Assembly: GCA_031181345.1 (NCBI GenBank)
Contig: JAPSLC010000001.1
Coordinates: 149,698-213,697 of the forward strand
Length of the DNA: 64,000 nucleotides
Source: Cupriavidus sp.
Lineage (GTDB): Bacteria > Pseudomonadota > Gammaproteobacteria > Burkholderiales > Burkholderiaceae
Direction of reading: 5' to 3'
Positions within the stretch are counted from its first letter, which is position 1; the number at the start of each line of letters is the position of its first letter. This document shows, one piece after another, positions 25,343 through 34,273 of this stretch. Under the pieces are notes generated by a model. The model was given only the letters and a program-made list of their open reading frames with translations. It was not told the origin of the DNA and made no database searches. The position numbers were made by a program, and so were the translations under genes.

Positions 25343-27976
25343 CTACGCGTTGTAGCCAAGTGGACGAGGGGCGTTCAGCGCGCGAATCTCACCCATCGGG
25401 ATGGCAGCGCACGCCAGACGGTTTAGGCCTTCTTCGCCGCGCCCCTCGCCGCGGCGTGGACCATCGTCGGCACGCAGCAGCACACGGCGGCTCGCGCCCG
25501 GCGCGAGATGGAAGTGATTGCTTGCCGGTTGCAGGTTGGCATCGTCGATCTGCACCCAGCGTGCGAAACGGCGCGCCGAGATCGTCAGCCACCACTGGCC
25601 GTCGATGCGCTCGACCTGCGCATGCAGCTCCGGCGGCGCCAGCGCGGCGGCGCTGCGATCCGGCAAGTAGAAGGCCTCGCTGACCACCGTGCCGCTGCCG
25701 TCGATCCACGCCGCATGCACCACGTCATGCAGGCGCGGGCCGAAGCGATAGGCATAGGTGAAGTCGAAGAACTCGAGCGCCAGCTCCGCGCCGCTGACGC
25801 ATTGCACCGAGCGCGGCGCCAGCGTGAATTCGCGCGATGCGTCGAGCAGCGGCGTCAGTCCGTCGCGCAGACAGCGCAACTGCAGGCGCATCGGCTGCGC
25901 AATGGCGGTCTCGTTGGTCAGGTGCACATGCACGCCGTTCAGCCCTTCGTCGGTGAGCAGCACCTGTCGCGGCTGCCAGACCTGGCGCAGCGCATGCCAG
26001 GCGGATTTGGGCCGGCGCAGCGCATCGACGATGCCCCAGCCGGCGCCGGGGACCAGATCCTGCCATTGCCACACCAGTCCTCCGGCGCAGGACGAGCCGG
26101 CGCGACGCCATTCGGCGAAGACCTCGCTCATCAGCTCTGCGACCACCGCGCGCGAGCACTGCAGATAGCGCGCCGGATCCTCCCGGCGCAGGCGGGCGGG
26201 ATCGAGCGCATAGAGCGATTGAAGGTAGAAGTCGCGCACGTCTTCGAAGTCCCAGCCCGCGCCGGCGTCGCGCGGCACCGCGCGCTTCCAGCGCGGATCG
26301 TGCACCGGCACGACACCGGGCATGGCCTCGCGCAGCGTGCGCTCGCACGGCACGTTGGCAAAGGCCAGGCATTCCGCGGCAAAGCGCACGCGCGCACGCC
26401 GCGCATCGTCGAGCGGCCGCTGGTAGGCACCGACGCCGTAGTAATGGCTGATGCCGCGATCGGGCTGGAACGGCCAGGCGCCGCCGACCGGCGAATTGCG
26501 GACATAGGGCACGGCAACGCCGTGCGCGGCGATGCAGTCGGGTATCAGCGTGTCAAACAGCGGCTGGCGCCACGCGTCGCGCGAGGCGCCCAGCATCGCG
26601 GCTTGCTGCTCCGCTTCGCTGCCTCCGCACAGCACCGCCAGGCTCGGATGGTGCGCATGGGCGGCCAGCCATTGGCGCACCTCGCGGCGGGCGTCGTCGC
26701 GCAGCGCGGCGCCGGCATCGGTGCCCGGGTCGGCCGAATAGTCGAAATTGGCAAACAGGAAGTCCTGCCAGACCAGCAGGCCCATCGCATCGCAGGCCGC
26801 GTGAAACGCCTCGCCCTGATAGCAGGTCACGCCGCTGATGCGGATCATGTTCATGTTGGCCTCGCGCGCCTGCGCGAGCCATGCGGCGCAGGTCTGCGCA
26901 TCGGGCGCGTGGCCATGCAGATCGAGGCTCGCCACGCAGGCGCCGCGGCAGAACACCGGCACGCCGTTGACGCGGACGACGAAACCGCCGTCACTGTCGT
27001 CGACATCGATGTGCCGGAAGCCGACCCGCGCGCACGGCAGCGTCTGCGCGCCGGCGCGCAGCGTGACGTCGTACACGACCGGCTCGCCGTGCGTGTGCGG
27101 CCACCATCTGCACACGCGCGGCACGCAAACGCTGCCGTGCCATACCCGGCCGTGCTGGGGGTCCTGCCGGCACGTCAGCACGGCCTCGTGACCATCGACC
27201 GCCAACGTCAACGGGCCTTGCAGGAGCGGCGCGACGCCGCGCACCTGCACCGAGACGACGCCATCGTCGCCGTCGAGCCGTGCGATGGTTTCGCAGCGCG
27301 CGGCATCGAGCGGACGGGTGGGCGAAGGCATCGGCAACAGATCGATCTCGCGCCACGGGCCCACCGCATGCACCGGCGGACACCAGCCGGGCATATGGCC
27401 GAGCAGCGTGGTACGGACATGCCGCAACGAGGGCGACGATACCAATCGCGGCTTCCATCGCACCGGGCCGCGCCGGCCGCGCAGCGCGCGCTCGAGCGAG
27501 CGGAAGCACAGCGACAGCGTGTGCATGCCCGACAGCGTCAGCGCCACCTCGTGTTCGACGAACATCGACCGGCTGTCGAGCACGCGCACGTCGTCGAGCC
27601 ACACCTCGCAGAGGGTGGCGAGTCCGCGCAGGCGCAGGCAGTGCGCGCCCTCGCCGCAGATCGGCACGCGATACCAGTAATCGCGCTGGTGCAGCGCGGG
27701 CAGCGCCTCGGCGCACCAGCGGCCGGCTGCCTGAAGGGCCTGCGCCACGGTGCCGGGGACCGGTGCGGGCAGCCAGTCGGTGTTGGCGGGGACGTCGGGC
27801 GGCAAGTCGATCGGCGTGGCAATCGCATCGGCCCCGGTTTCCAGCATCCGCCAGGGACCGGCGAGCGGCTGCCGCACCAGCGGCCGGCCCAGCGGCATGG
27901 CCGTCGGCAGGGGTTCGCTTACGTCGGGCGCGGTCGTGACCGCGCCCGCGGCGTCAGGGCTCGCCCTCGCCGACAT
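25343..27976 (-). CDS. Glycoside hydrolase family 2 (beta-mannosidase-like)
   Basis: An 877-residue protein with GH2 organisation: an N-terminal jelly-roll sugar-binding domain (VPGTVAQAL, DYWYRVPI, LRGLATLCEVWLDD), an immunoglobulin-like domain, a TIM barrel starting near NMNMIRISGVTCYQGEAFHAACDAMGLLVWQDF, and a C-terminal beta domain. The candidate acid/base Glu lies in LCGGSEAEQQ (about residue 452). The candidate nucleophile Glu is in VRFAAECLAFANVP (about residue 533), so catalysis is plausible. No signal peptide, so it is probably cytoplasmic. The ATG at 27976 overlaps the DUF1839 gene by 23 bp. The substrate may be a mannoside, by family resemblance only. Confidence 0.8.
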   Translation of the reverse strand: MSARASPDAAGAVTTAPDVSEPLPTAMPLGRPLVRQPLAGPWRMLETGADAIATPIDLPPDVPANTDWLPAPVPGTVAQALQAAGRWCAEALPALHQRDYWYRVPICGEGAHCLRLRGLATLCEVWLDDVRVLDSRSMFVEHEVALTLSGMHTLSLCFRSLERALRGRRGPVRWKPRLVSSPSLRHVRTTLLGHMPGWCPPVHAVGPWREIDLLPMPSPTRPLDAARCETIARLDGDDGVVSVQVRGVAPLLQGPLTLAVDGHEAVLTCRQDPQHGRVWHGSVCVPRVCRWWPHTHGEPVVYDVTLRAGAQTLPCARVGFRHIDVDDSDGGFVVRVNGVPVFCRGACVASLDLHGHAPDAQTCAAWLAQAREANMNMIRISGVTCYQGEAFHAACDAMGLLVWQDFLFANFDYSADPGTDAGAALRDDARREVRQWLAAHAHHPSLAVLCGGSEAEQQAAMLGASRDAWRQPLFDTLIPDCIAAHGVAVPYVRNSPVGGAWPFQPDRGISHYYGVGAYQRPLDDARRARVRFAAECLAFANVPCERTLREAMPGVVPVHDPRWKRAVPRDAGAGWDFEDVRDFYLQSLYALDPARLRREDPARYLQCSRAVVAELMSEVFAEWRRAGSSCAGGLVWQWQDLVPGAGWGIVDALRRPKSAWHALRQVWQPRQVLLTDEGLNGVHVHLTNETAIAQPMRLQLRCLRDGLTPLLDASREFTLAPRSVQCVSGAELALEFFDFTYAYRFGPRLHDVVHAAWIDGSGTVVSEAFYLPDRSAAALAPPELHAQVERIDGQWWLTISARRFARWVQIDDANLQPASNHFHLAPGASRRVLLRADDGPRRGEGRGEEGLNRLACAAIPMGEIRALNAPRPLGYNA

Positions 27977-28946
27977 AGGCGGCAAGCGCCGGCACCGCGG
28001 CCTCGTAGCTGGCTTCCATCTGGTCGAGGCAATCCTGGCATGGGTCGGGCCGGCGCCCCAGGATCGAGCGGATCAGCCGGAACTGCATCACCATCGCCTC
28101 CGACGCCAGCCGCTGGCAGGCCGTGGCGATCGCCGCCGGCAGCGGCTGCCCCTGCAGGCTGAGCCAGCGCAGGTATTTGCCGAGCAGCTCGAAGTTGGCG
28201 CCCAGCTGGCGCAGCACGTGAAAGGCGTACGGGTGGAAGGCCGGTTCGCCGCGCACCGCCAGCTCGTCGAGATGTTGCGGAAACACCTGCCGGTACGCGG
28301 CGATCGGATTCTGCCGCGGGCGCCGCGCCAGATGGCGCCGCAACAGCGCCAGCGAGGCACGCAGCAGCATCGGCCCCGACAGCGGCGGAAAACGCCGCCG
28401 GACGACCTCGGCATACGGGAACAGCAGGTTGGGATCGGCCTGCAGCTCAGGCAGCAGCCGGAACAGGCCGGCATAGTCGTCGCCGCGCGCGACGTGGTAG
28501 CCGTCGTTGTGGTAATAGCCGACGCCGCGGGCCTCGGGCATCAGCACGTCGATGCCGATGGTGGTCTTGGTGTGCTGGCGCCGGTACGACGTGGCGCGGT
28601 TGTCCGGCAGGTAGTAGCCGTCGACCTCGAGCAGCACCACATGGCCGCGCGCGGTCTGCGTCGCGACATGGCGCTCCATCGCGTCGTAGAGCGAGAGTTC
28701 CTGCACTACCACGCCATAGAGCCGTTCGAGGTCGTCGACCGGGTATTTGAAGAAGGTGAACTGGTCGCCCTCGAAGTCCTGCGCGACGGTAAACGGCAGC
28801 GCCGCCAGCGGATCGAGCTGCCAGCCGTGCAGCAGTTCGATCCACAGGTCGACGTAGCAGTTGGTCTGCGGCCAGACCGCCTGCTCGGTATGCAGGACAT
28901 GCGAGGCATGCACGGAGGGCGCCAGCCGCCCGGTGCCGTCATACAT
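27954..28946 (-). CDS. DUF1839 family protein
   Basis: A 330-residue protein recognised as DUF1839 by overall character: an N-terminal segment TNCYVDLWIELLHGWQLDPLAALPF, DFEGDQFTFFKYPVDDLERLYG, and GHVVLLEVDGYYLPDNRATSYRR. The latter is reminiscent of papain-like or peptide-cysteine-bridging proteins (BtrH-like folds), though no catalytic Cys is obvious. The ATG (28944-28946) overlaps the ligase TGA (28939-28941) as ATGTATGA, giving tight coupling. It is known to occur beside amino acid:carrier protein ligases. A role in accepting or transferring the carrier-bound aminoacyl group is inference. Confidence 0.75.
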   Translation of the reverse strand: MYDGTGRLAPSVHASHVLHTEQAVWPQTNCYVDLWIELLHGWQLDPLAALPFTVAQDFEGDQFTFFKYPVDDLERLYGVVVQELSLYDAMERHVATQTARGHVVLLEVDGYYLPDNRATSYRRQHTKTTIGIDVLMPEARGVGYYHNDGYHVARGDDYAGLFRLLPELQADPNLLFPYAEVVRRRFPPLSGPMLLRASLALLRRHLARRPRQNPIAAYRQVFPQHLDELAVRGEPAFHPYAFHVLRQLGANFELLGKYLRWLSLQGQPLPAAIATACQRLASEAMVMQFRLIRSILGRRPDPCQDCLDQMEASYEAAVPALAAYVGEGEP

Positions 28947-29952
28947 GGCGCAGTCCCAACAGCTCGCGCACCTGGCTCGGCCAGCGTGCCAGCGCGAAAC
29001 CATGATGGCGCAGCAGCGCCAGAATCAGCCGGTCGATGCCGAAGCCGACGCAGCCGGTGTGGGCACGCGCGCCGTCGGCGGCGCGCAGCGGCCAGACTTC
29101 GGCGAAATGGTCCTTGTGATAGTTGAAGCTCATGCAGGCGGTGGGCGGGGCGTCGTCGTGGATCGGAATCAGCAGTTCGAACTTCAGTTTCTGCTCGCGC
29201 TGGCCGTCGGCGACGATCTTGCCGCCGCGGCCGAAGAACGGGTCGTTGGCCAGGTCGAGCTGCCAGGGCAAGGCCAGCTGCTGCGCCAGCGCGCTGCCGC
29301 GCTCGATCCACTGCGTGCGGAACGCGACGATCTGCTCGGCGGTGCCCAGCCGCACGTACTCGCGCATGCGGAACAGCTGCATGCGCGCCGGGTCGACCGA
29401 TGGCTCGTGGCGAAAGCAATACGACAGCACATCGACGATGCGGCCCTGCGGCGGCAGCGGGCCGCGCGCGGCCATCACCGGATAGACCGGATAGCAGGCG
29501 GCCGGCGTCAGTACCACGCGCGTGGGCCGCTGCTGGTCGGCCCATTCCTCGCCGGCATCCAGGCGCGCCAGCAGCCGATGATGATCGCGGTCGCTGCCGC
29601 AGAAGCTGTGCACGGTGCCGGCCAGTTGCGGAAAGCTCTTCAGGTATTCGCTCGCTTCGAAGTCCTGCCGCGCCATCGCCGGCGGAAAGCGCATCACCTC
29701 GGCCTGCTGGTCGGCGCCGAGCGCACCGATGGCGGCGTTCAAGCCGTCGGCAATGGCCTCGAAATCAGCGCTGCGTCCATATAGCCCATCGACGCCGGTC
29801 GGAATCAGCAAGCCGGCCTCGATCAGCGCCTGGCGGAAGCGCCGCTGCGCCGCCAGCGCGGCCGCCTCCGGTGGCCGGGACAGGCGCTGCGGCGGCGCAG
29901 CGGTGTCGGCAGGCTCGACGGCGCCGCCGTGCTGGCCGCTCTGGTAGTCCAT
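28939..29952 (-). CDS. Amino acid:[carrier protein] ligase (class II synthetase homologue)
   Basis: A 337-residue homologue of the catalytic domain of atypical seryl-tRNA synthetases, without a tRNA-binding domain. Three candidate zinc ligands of that family are present: Cys in LTPAACYPVYP (about 154), Glu in FRMREYVRLG (about 194) and Cys in TACMSFNYHKDHF (about 273). Motif 3 appears as GFGIDRLILAL (about 306). Such enzymes adenylate a small amino acid (Gly or Ala in characterised cases) and transfer it to the phosphopantetheine of a dedicated carrier protein. The carrier gene is two positions upstream in the same operon. I take the ATG at 29952, 11 bp after the flavoprotein gene. Confidence 0.87.
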   Translation of the reverse strand: MDYQSGQHGGAVEPADTAAPPQRLSRPPEAAALAAQRRFRQALIEAGLLIPTGVDGLYGRSADFEAIADGLNAAIGALGADQQAEVMRFPPAMARQDFEASEYLKSFPQLAGTVHSFCGSDRDHHRLLARLDAGEEWADQQRPTRVVLTPAACYPVYPVMAARGPLPPQGRIVDVLSYCFRHEPSVDPARMQLFRMREYVRLGTAEQIVAFRTQWIERGSALAQQLALPWQLDLANDPFFGRGGKIVADGQREQKLKFELLIPIHDDAPPTACMSFNYHKDHFAEVWPLRAADGARAHTGCVGFGIDRLILALLRHHGFALARWPSQVRELLGLRHV

Positions 29953-29963
29953 GCCGATTCTCC

Positions 29964-31199
29964 TCAATGCGAACGTTCGGCCAGCAGCAGGCTGGCGGTA
30001 TTGGTCAGGATGCGGTCGTTGCTGATCATCAGCGGCGCGGACCACAGATCGCGCAGATGGCGGCCGACGCTGAACGGCGTGCCCTGCTTGTAGCCCGCCA
30101 TACCGCAGATCAGCAGCGCGATCTGCACCGCTTCCAGGGCCAGTGTCGACACGCTGGTCTTCAGGCCGTTCATTTCGGCGGCGAAGGCGAAGTCCGCGGA
30201 GACGGAACGGCCGGGCGTGTGCTGGCGGTAGTGCGCGAGCGCCATCTGCACGCGCGCCTGCATCGTGTCGATCATCGCCGCCGCCTCCGCCAGCCGCGTG
30301 GCCGACGGCGGCAGTGTGCCGGGCCGCGAGCGCGCCTGGCCCTGGAAGAAGGCCTTGGCGCGCTGCACCGCATCGGCGGCGATGCCGGTCCACAGGGCGC
30401 TCCACAGGATGTGCGACACCGGCGTCATGGTGGCATCGGCGATCTCGCCGAACGGCACCGGCACGATCTGCTCGCAGGCCCCGCGCGCTTCCAGCCGGAA
30501 GCCGTTGCTGCAGGTGCCGCGCATGCCGAGCGTGTCCCAGCCGCTCGTGCATTGCAGCGTGCAATCGCTATCGAGCACGCAGACCAGCACCTGGTCGGAC
30601 TGCGGCGCCTCCGCATGGCGGCGCGCGGTGGCGAGAATCACGTCGGCGTGCGCGCCATACGAAATGGTCGGCGCCATCTTGACCAGATGAAAGCGTCCGC
30701 AGTCGGTAGCCACCGCGCATCCACTGGTGCGCAGCGCGCCGCCGATCGACTGCTCCGAGGTTGCCGAGGCCAGCAACAGCTGCTCGCCGGCGATGCGCGC
30801 GAGCAGACGCTCGTGCCAGATGCTGGCGCGCGCATGCGCGACCAGGCAGGCGACCTGGATCTGGTGCATCGCGTAGATCATGCCGGTGGCCGCGCACGCG
30901 CCGCCGAGCACACCGCAGATCGCCGCGACGGTATCGAGCGATGCGCCGCCGCCGCCGAGCTCCACCGGCACCATCGCACCGAGCAGGCCGCGCTCGCGCA
31001 GCGCGGCGAAGGCGGCCTCGGGAAACGCCGCCTCCCGGTCGACGCCATCGGCCTGCGCCGCGGCGAGCGGCGCCACTTCACGCGCGGCGGCCAGCGCGTC
31101 CCGCGGTGGATGTCCTGCGTCCAGCGCATCATCGTGGCCCCAGTCGGTGCCGGCATCGTGCGGGCGGGGCTGGACCGCCTGCGCCGCGAACGCGTTCAT
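29964..31199 (-). CDS. Acyl-CoA dehydrogenase-like flavoprotein, catalytic Glu not found
   Basis: A 411-residue protein with the three-domain acyl-CoA dehydrogenase fold: N-terminal helices (PEAAFAALRERGLLGAMVPVELGGGGASL), a middle beta domain (LLASATSEQ, GWDTLGMRGTCSNGF), and C-terminal helices with ICGMAGYKQGTPFSVGRHLRDLWSA. At the position where classical enzymes have the RDxRxxxIYEGT catalytic Glu, this one reads RDLWSAPLMISNDRI. The alternative helix-G Glu site reads SHILWSALWTG. Either another residue serves as base or the reaction differs, for example N- or C-oxidation. The ATG overlaps the ACP stop (ATGA), suggesting the ACP-bound aminoacyl thioester is the substrate. Confidence 0.8.
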   Translation of the reverse strand: MNAFAAQAVQPRPHDAGTDWGHDDALDAGHPPRDALAAAREVAPLAAAQADGVDREAAFPEAAFAALRERGLLGAMVPVELGGGGASLDTVAAICGVLGGACAATGMIYAMHQIQVACLVAHARASIWHERLLARIAGEQLLLASATSEQSIGGALRTSGCAVATDCGRFHLVKMAPTISYGAHADVILATARRHAEAPQSDQVLVCVLDSDCTLQCTSGWDTLGMRGTCSNGFRLEARGACEQIVPVPFGEIADATMTPVSHILWSALWTGIAADAVQRAKAFFQGQARSRPGTLPPSATRLAEAAAMIDTMQARVQMALAHYRQHTPGRSVSADFAFAAEMNGLKTSVSTLALEAVQIALLICGMAGYKQGTPFSVGRHLRDLWSAPLMISNDRILTNTASLLLAERSH

Positions 31200-31447
31200 G
31201 CTGCCTCCTGCTGCCGGCGCAGATAGACGATCGCGTCGGCCAGCGACTGGATGCTGCGGAACAGCTGGCGCGTCAACATGCGGTCCGGAATCTCGATATC
31301 GAAGGCATTCTCGATGGCCAGCATCACGTGCACCGTGGCGAGCGACGACAGACCGGCTTCGTAGAGGTCGGCCTGATCGTCCAGCGTATCCACTGGCACC
31401 TCGAGCCGGCCCACCTGCGCCAGGATCGTGCGTATGGTGGCTTTCAT
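31196..31447 (-). CDS. Acyl carrier protein (aminoacyl carrier)
   Basis: An 83-residue carrier protein. The phosphopantetheine attachment site is Ser35 in YEAGLSSLATVHVMLAIE, equivalent to the DSL motif. The helix II pattern and the following FDIEIPDRMLTRQLFRSIQSLADAI are typical of ACPs. GGGGGAGGAG is well positioned upstream of the ATG at 31447. It is first in the five-gene overlapping operon with the flavoprotein, the amino acid ligase, DUF1839 and GH2 genes. It is most likely the cognate carrier charged by the ligase at 28939-29952, rather than a fatty-acid ACP. Confidence 0.88.
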   Translation of the reverse strand: MKATIRTILAQVGRLEVPVDTLDDQADLYEAGLSSLATVHVMLAIENAFDIEIPDRMLTRQLFRSIQSLADAIVYLRRQQEAA

Positions 31448-31554
31448 GGTCTCCTCCCCCTGGGGTCTTGGTATGCCCCATTTGGCTCGGCCGTACCCGC
31501 CGGCACCGTGCGCTTGCCAACGCATGTTCGCCACCGCCGTGGGCCGGGCCCCTT

Positions 31555-32967
31555 TCAGAACGCGCTCTTGCCGGTCCAGCCATGCAGCGCGGTGCGCGCG
31601 ATGATCCGCAGGTCGAGCTGGAAGGACCAGTTGCGGATGTAATAGATATCGAACTCGATGCGCGCGCGCATCTTCTCGACCGTGTCGGTCTGCCCCCGCA
31701 GCCCGTTGATCTGCGCCCAGCCGGTGATGCCGGGCTTGACGCGATGGCGCAGCATGTAGCGGTCGATCAGCTCCTTGTACATCTCGTTGTGTTCCAGCGC
31801 ATGCGGACGAGGACCGACCACCGACATCTCGCCGCGCAGCACGTTGAAGAACTGGGGCAGTTCATCGAGGCTGGTCCGGCGCAGGAAGGCGCCGATGCGG
31901 GTCACGCGCGGATCGTTGCGCACCGCCTGCGTGACGCCGCGGTCCTGGTGGACCACCATCGTGCGGAACTTGAAGACATCGAAGGGCTTGCCGTCGATGC
32001 CCAGGCGCTTCTGCCGGAACAGCACCGGGCCCGGCGAGGACAGCTTGACGCCGATCGCGATGGCGATCAGCAGCGGCGACATGCCGAGCAACGCCACGGC
32101 GGCGAAGACGCGATCGAAGCTGGCCTTGAGCAGGCCCGTGATGCGTGAATCGGGCGGGCTGTTCAGATCGATGACCGGCAAGCCCAGGAACTCGCTGAAA
32201 CGGTGGCCCAGCAGCTCGACCGACATGATGTCGGGCACCCAGCGAATGTCGACCAGGTCGTTGCGGAACTGGTAGACCACGTCGCACAGATCGCGGCACG
32301 CCGCCATCGGCAGCGTCAGCCAGATCTCGCGCACGTCCTGGCTGCGCACGAAACGCGTGACGTCGCTCATCTCGCGCAGGATTGGCACGCCCGATGGCAG
32401 CGCGTCGTCGTCGTGGTCGCAGTAGATGCCGACCACGTGATAGCCGGCCTCGCGAATGCGCTGCACGCGCCGGTACATCTCATTGCCGAGGGGGCCGTAG
32501 CCGAAGATCAGCACGCGCTTGGCGTTGATGCCCTGCTGCCGCACGTTGCCCAGCAGCTGGTACAGCACCAGCCGCGAGCCGACCAGCGCCAGCGAGACGG
32601 CGCCGAACCAGGTGGTCGACCATAGCCGGGACACCGCCCCTACCTGATGCATCAGGTAGGCCAGCACCAGGCCGCTGACCGCCACCAGGCTCCATGCCGC
32701 CAGGGTACGCAGGCCGAGTGCGGCGCGGCTGCGGCCGCGCCACGATTCGTAGAGTCCGCAGGCGGGAAACACGATCAGCGTGGCGACCGCGCAGAACGCG
32801 GTCAGGAAGCCGTGCACCGGCGCCGCCGATGCCAGACCGCCTTCGGGAAACCAGAATTCGCCGACCAGGATGCCGCAGATGCCCACCGTCAATGCATCCG
32901 AGACCCGATACAGCAGTTGCAGCGCCGTCTGCCGCTCGACGATCGCTTGCGCGCTTGCCGTTGCCAT
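31555..32967 (-). CDS. wcaJ: Undecaprenyl-phosphate glucose phosphotransferase (WcaJ-like)
   Basis: A 470-residue polyprenyl-phosphate hexose-1-phosphate transferase. Four N-terminal transmembrane helices and a CoA-binding-like Rossmann segment (AKRVLIFGYGPLGNEMYRRV) precede the C-terminal bacterial sugar transferase domain. That domain has KASFDRVFAAVALLGMSPLL, FRQKRLGIDGKPFDVFKFRTM, LDELPQFFNVLRGEMSVVGPRPH and PGITGWAQINGLRG. It starts repeat-unit assembly by transferring sugar-1-phosphate, usually glucose, to undecaprenyl phosphate. AAGGGGAGAGG precedes the ATG. It lies 107 bp upstream of the ACP operon on the same strand. Confidence 0.92.
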   Translation of the reverse strand: MATASAQAIVERQTALQLLYRVSDALTVGICGILVGEFWFPEGGLASAAPVHGFLTAFCAVATLIVFPACGLYESWRGRSRAALGLRTLAAWSLVAVSGLVLAYLMHQVGAVSRLWSTTWFGAVSLALVGSRLVLYQLLGNVRQQGINAKRVLIFGYGPLGNEMYRRVQRIREAGYHVVGIYCDHDDDALPSGVPILREMSDVTRFVRSQDVREIWLTLPMAACRDLCDVVYQFRNDLVDIRWVPDIMSVELLGHRFSEFLGLPVIDLNSPPDSRITGLLKASFDRVFAAVALLGMSPLLIAIAIGVKLSSPGPVLFRQKRLGIDGKPFDVFKFRTMVVHQDRGVTQAVRNDPRVTRIGAFLRRTSLDELPQFFNVLRGEMSVVGPRPHALEHNEMYKELIDRYMLRHRVKPGITGWAQINGLRGQTDTVEKMRARIEFDIYYIRNWSFQLDLRIIARTALHGWTGKSAF

Positions 32968-33145
32968 GACCCTCTCCCCTTGCTGCCGTGTTCGATGCCG
33001 TGCGTCGGCATATCGCGAACATCGTCGCGCCCGGGTCGGCGTGGGGTCTGTTGGGTCCCCCACACAGGTGGGGTTCGCGGGCTTTGGTCGCCGGTTCGGT
33101 CGCCGGTTCGGTCGGCAGTTCGGTGATCAGCGCGCTCGCCGATCT

Positions 33146-33880
33146 TCAGTCGCGCATCACGGACATCGTATCGATGCGCGACTGCGCAGTACGCAGTGGC
33201 GATCGTGCGGAGGGCGCGGAGGGTACGGACGATGCGAGCGGCGATGATGGCGCGATCGTCGCCGCTTCGCGCCGCTGCCAATCCTCGCGTTGAAAGGCAC
33301 GCGCGCGTCCGGACAGATACAGCGCGATCTGTTCGATCCATTGCTCGGTTGGCGCATGCGCGCCCGATGCCGGCACCCCGAGCAGCAATGCGCCGATCAG
33401 CAGCAGCAGCGGTGCGCGCGGCGAACGGCGCCGCCGGGGCGCGGCGGCCAGCAGCGTGCCGCCGCTGACCGCGAAACCCAGTGCCAGTCCGCCAACCACT
33501 TCGCTGGCCGAATGCGCGCCCAACGGCAAGCGCGAATAGCCGACCAGAAGCGCGAGCGATGCGCCCAGCGTTGCCGCGGTCCATCCGAGCCGTGGCCATC
33601 GCGCCGGTGCGAGCCGATGCATCAGCACCGGCAGCAGGCTCGCCGCCATCATGCTGTGGCCGGAGAAGCCGGTGAAGTCCAGCGCCGGCACGCCGATGCC
33701 CCAGCCGATGAAGGCGAGCTTCGACGCAAGCGTCAGTGCCGCGGCGGCGGCGAACGCCAGGCACCAGTCGCGCGCCGCGCGCCATTCGCCGCGATGGCAT
33801 AGCGACAGCAGCAGCAGCGCCGCGCACGGCAGCAGCAGCGCGGTGTCGCCAAAGCGCGAGATCAGATGCCAGTGCCACAT
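33146..33880 (-). CDS. PAP2-family membrane phosphatase
   Basis: A 244-residue integral membrane phosphatase of the PAP2 superfamily. The three signature parts are KLAFIGWGIG (weak first motif), FSGHSMMA with the SGH core, and GYSRLPLGAHSASEVVGG with the SRxxxxxHxxxD-type third motif, where Glu follows instead of Asp. About six hydrophobic segments are present, then a charged Ser/Arg-rich tail of about 70 residues. Upstream of the WcaJ-like gene it may dephosphorylate undecaprenyl pyrophosphate to recycle the lipid carrier. This is inferred from family and location. Confidence 0.8.
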   Translation of the reverse strand: MWHWHLISRFGDTALLLPCAALLLLSLCHRGEWRAARDWCLAFAAAAALTLASKLAFIGWGIGVPALDFTGFSGHSMMAASLLPVLMHRLAPARWPRLGWTAATLGASLALLVGYSRLPLGAHSASEVVGGLALGFAVSGGTLLAAAPRRRRSPRAPLLLLIGALLLGVPASGAHAPTEQWIEQIALYLSGRARAFQREDWQRREAATIAPSSPLASSVPSAPSARSPLRTAQSRIDTMSVMRD

Positions 33881-33935
33881 GGTGTCGAATGTCCCGCGTC
33901 GCCGCCGTGCGGCCGCGGGCTTTTGGTCCTTTTGG

Positions 33936-34048
33936 TTGATGGAAGTCGCAAGATCGATTGGATATCGTCAGTCTTGTGGTGGGCCAGGCGGAATCGGCCC
34001 GCCACTTTGGAGCCCGCATGGTCCCCCGGTCTGCGGGCTTCTTTTTTT
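33936..34048 (+). ncRNA. Candidate small RNA with two hairpins and an orphan terminator
   Basis: No plus-strand gene precedes this point, yet a textbook terminator occurs: AGCCCGCA (34011-34018) pairs with TGCGGGCT (34032-34039), followed by TCTTTTTTT. About 30 bp upstream is a second inverted repeat, GTGGTGGGCC / GGCCCGCCAC (near 33976-34005). A possible promoter is TTGATG (33936-33941), 17 bp, TGGATA (33959-33964), predicting a transcript from about 33971 to 34048 (78 nt). The promoter match is weak; the terminator is strong. No known RNA family was recognised. Confidence 0.5.
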
Positions 34049-34273
34049 CCCTTCGCGGGTTGCGGTCGTCATCGAGTCGTCATCGAGTCGTCATCGGGCC
34101 GCCGTCGATGCGCGCGCCTTCCAAAAAAAAGAAAGGACCCCGGCGTGCCGTCTGTCGAGCGGCGGCTACGCCGTGGTCCGCAGTTCCGGCCGGGCGATCG
34201 CCGCGGCCGAGACGCGCGTGTACGCATGTCGTTCGATTCGTCATCCGACATGCGGCTCCCCCGAGCACGCGCC

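Noticed and set aside
25508..28162. Plus-strand frame of 884 codons opposite the GH2 gene
   Set aside because: Antisense shadow of a conserved GH2 enzyme; composition skewed to Arg, His and Gln.
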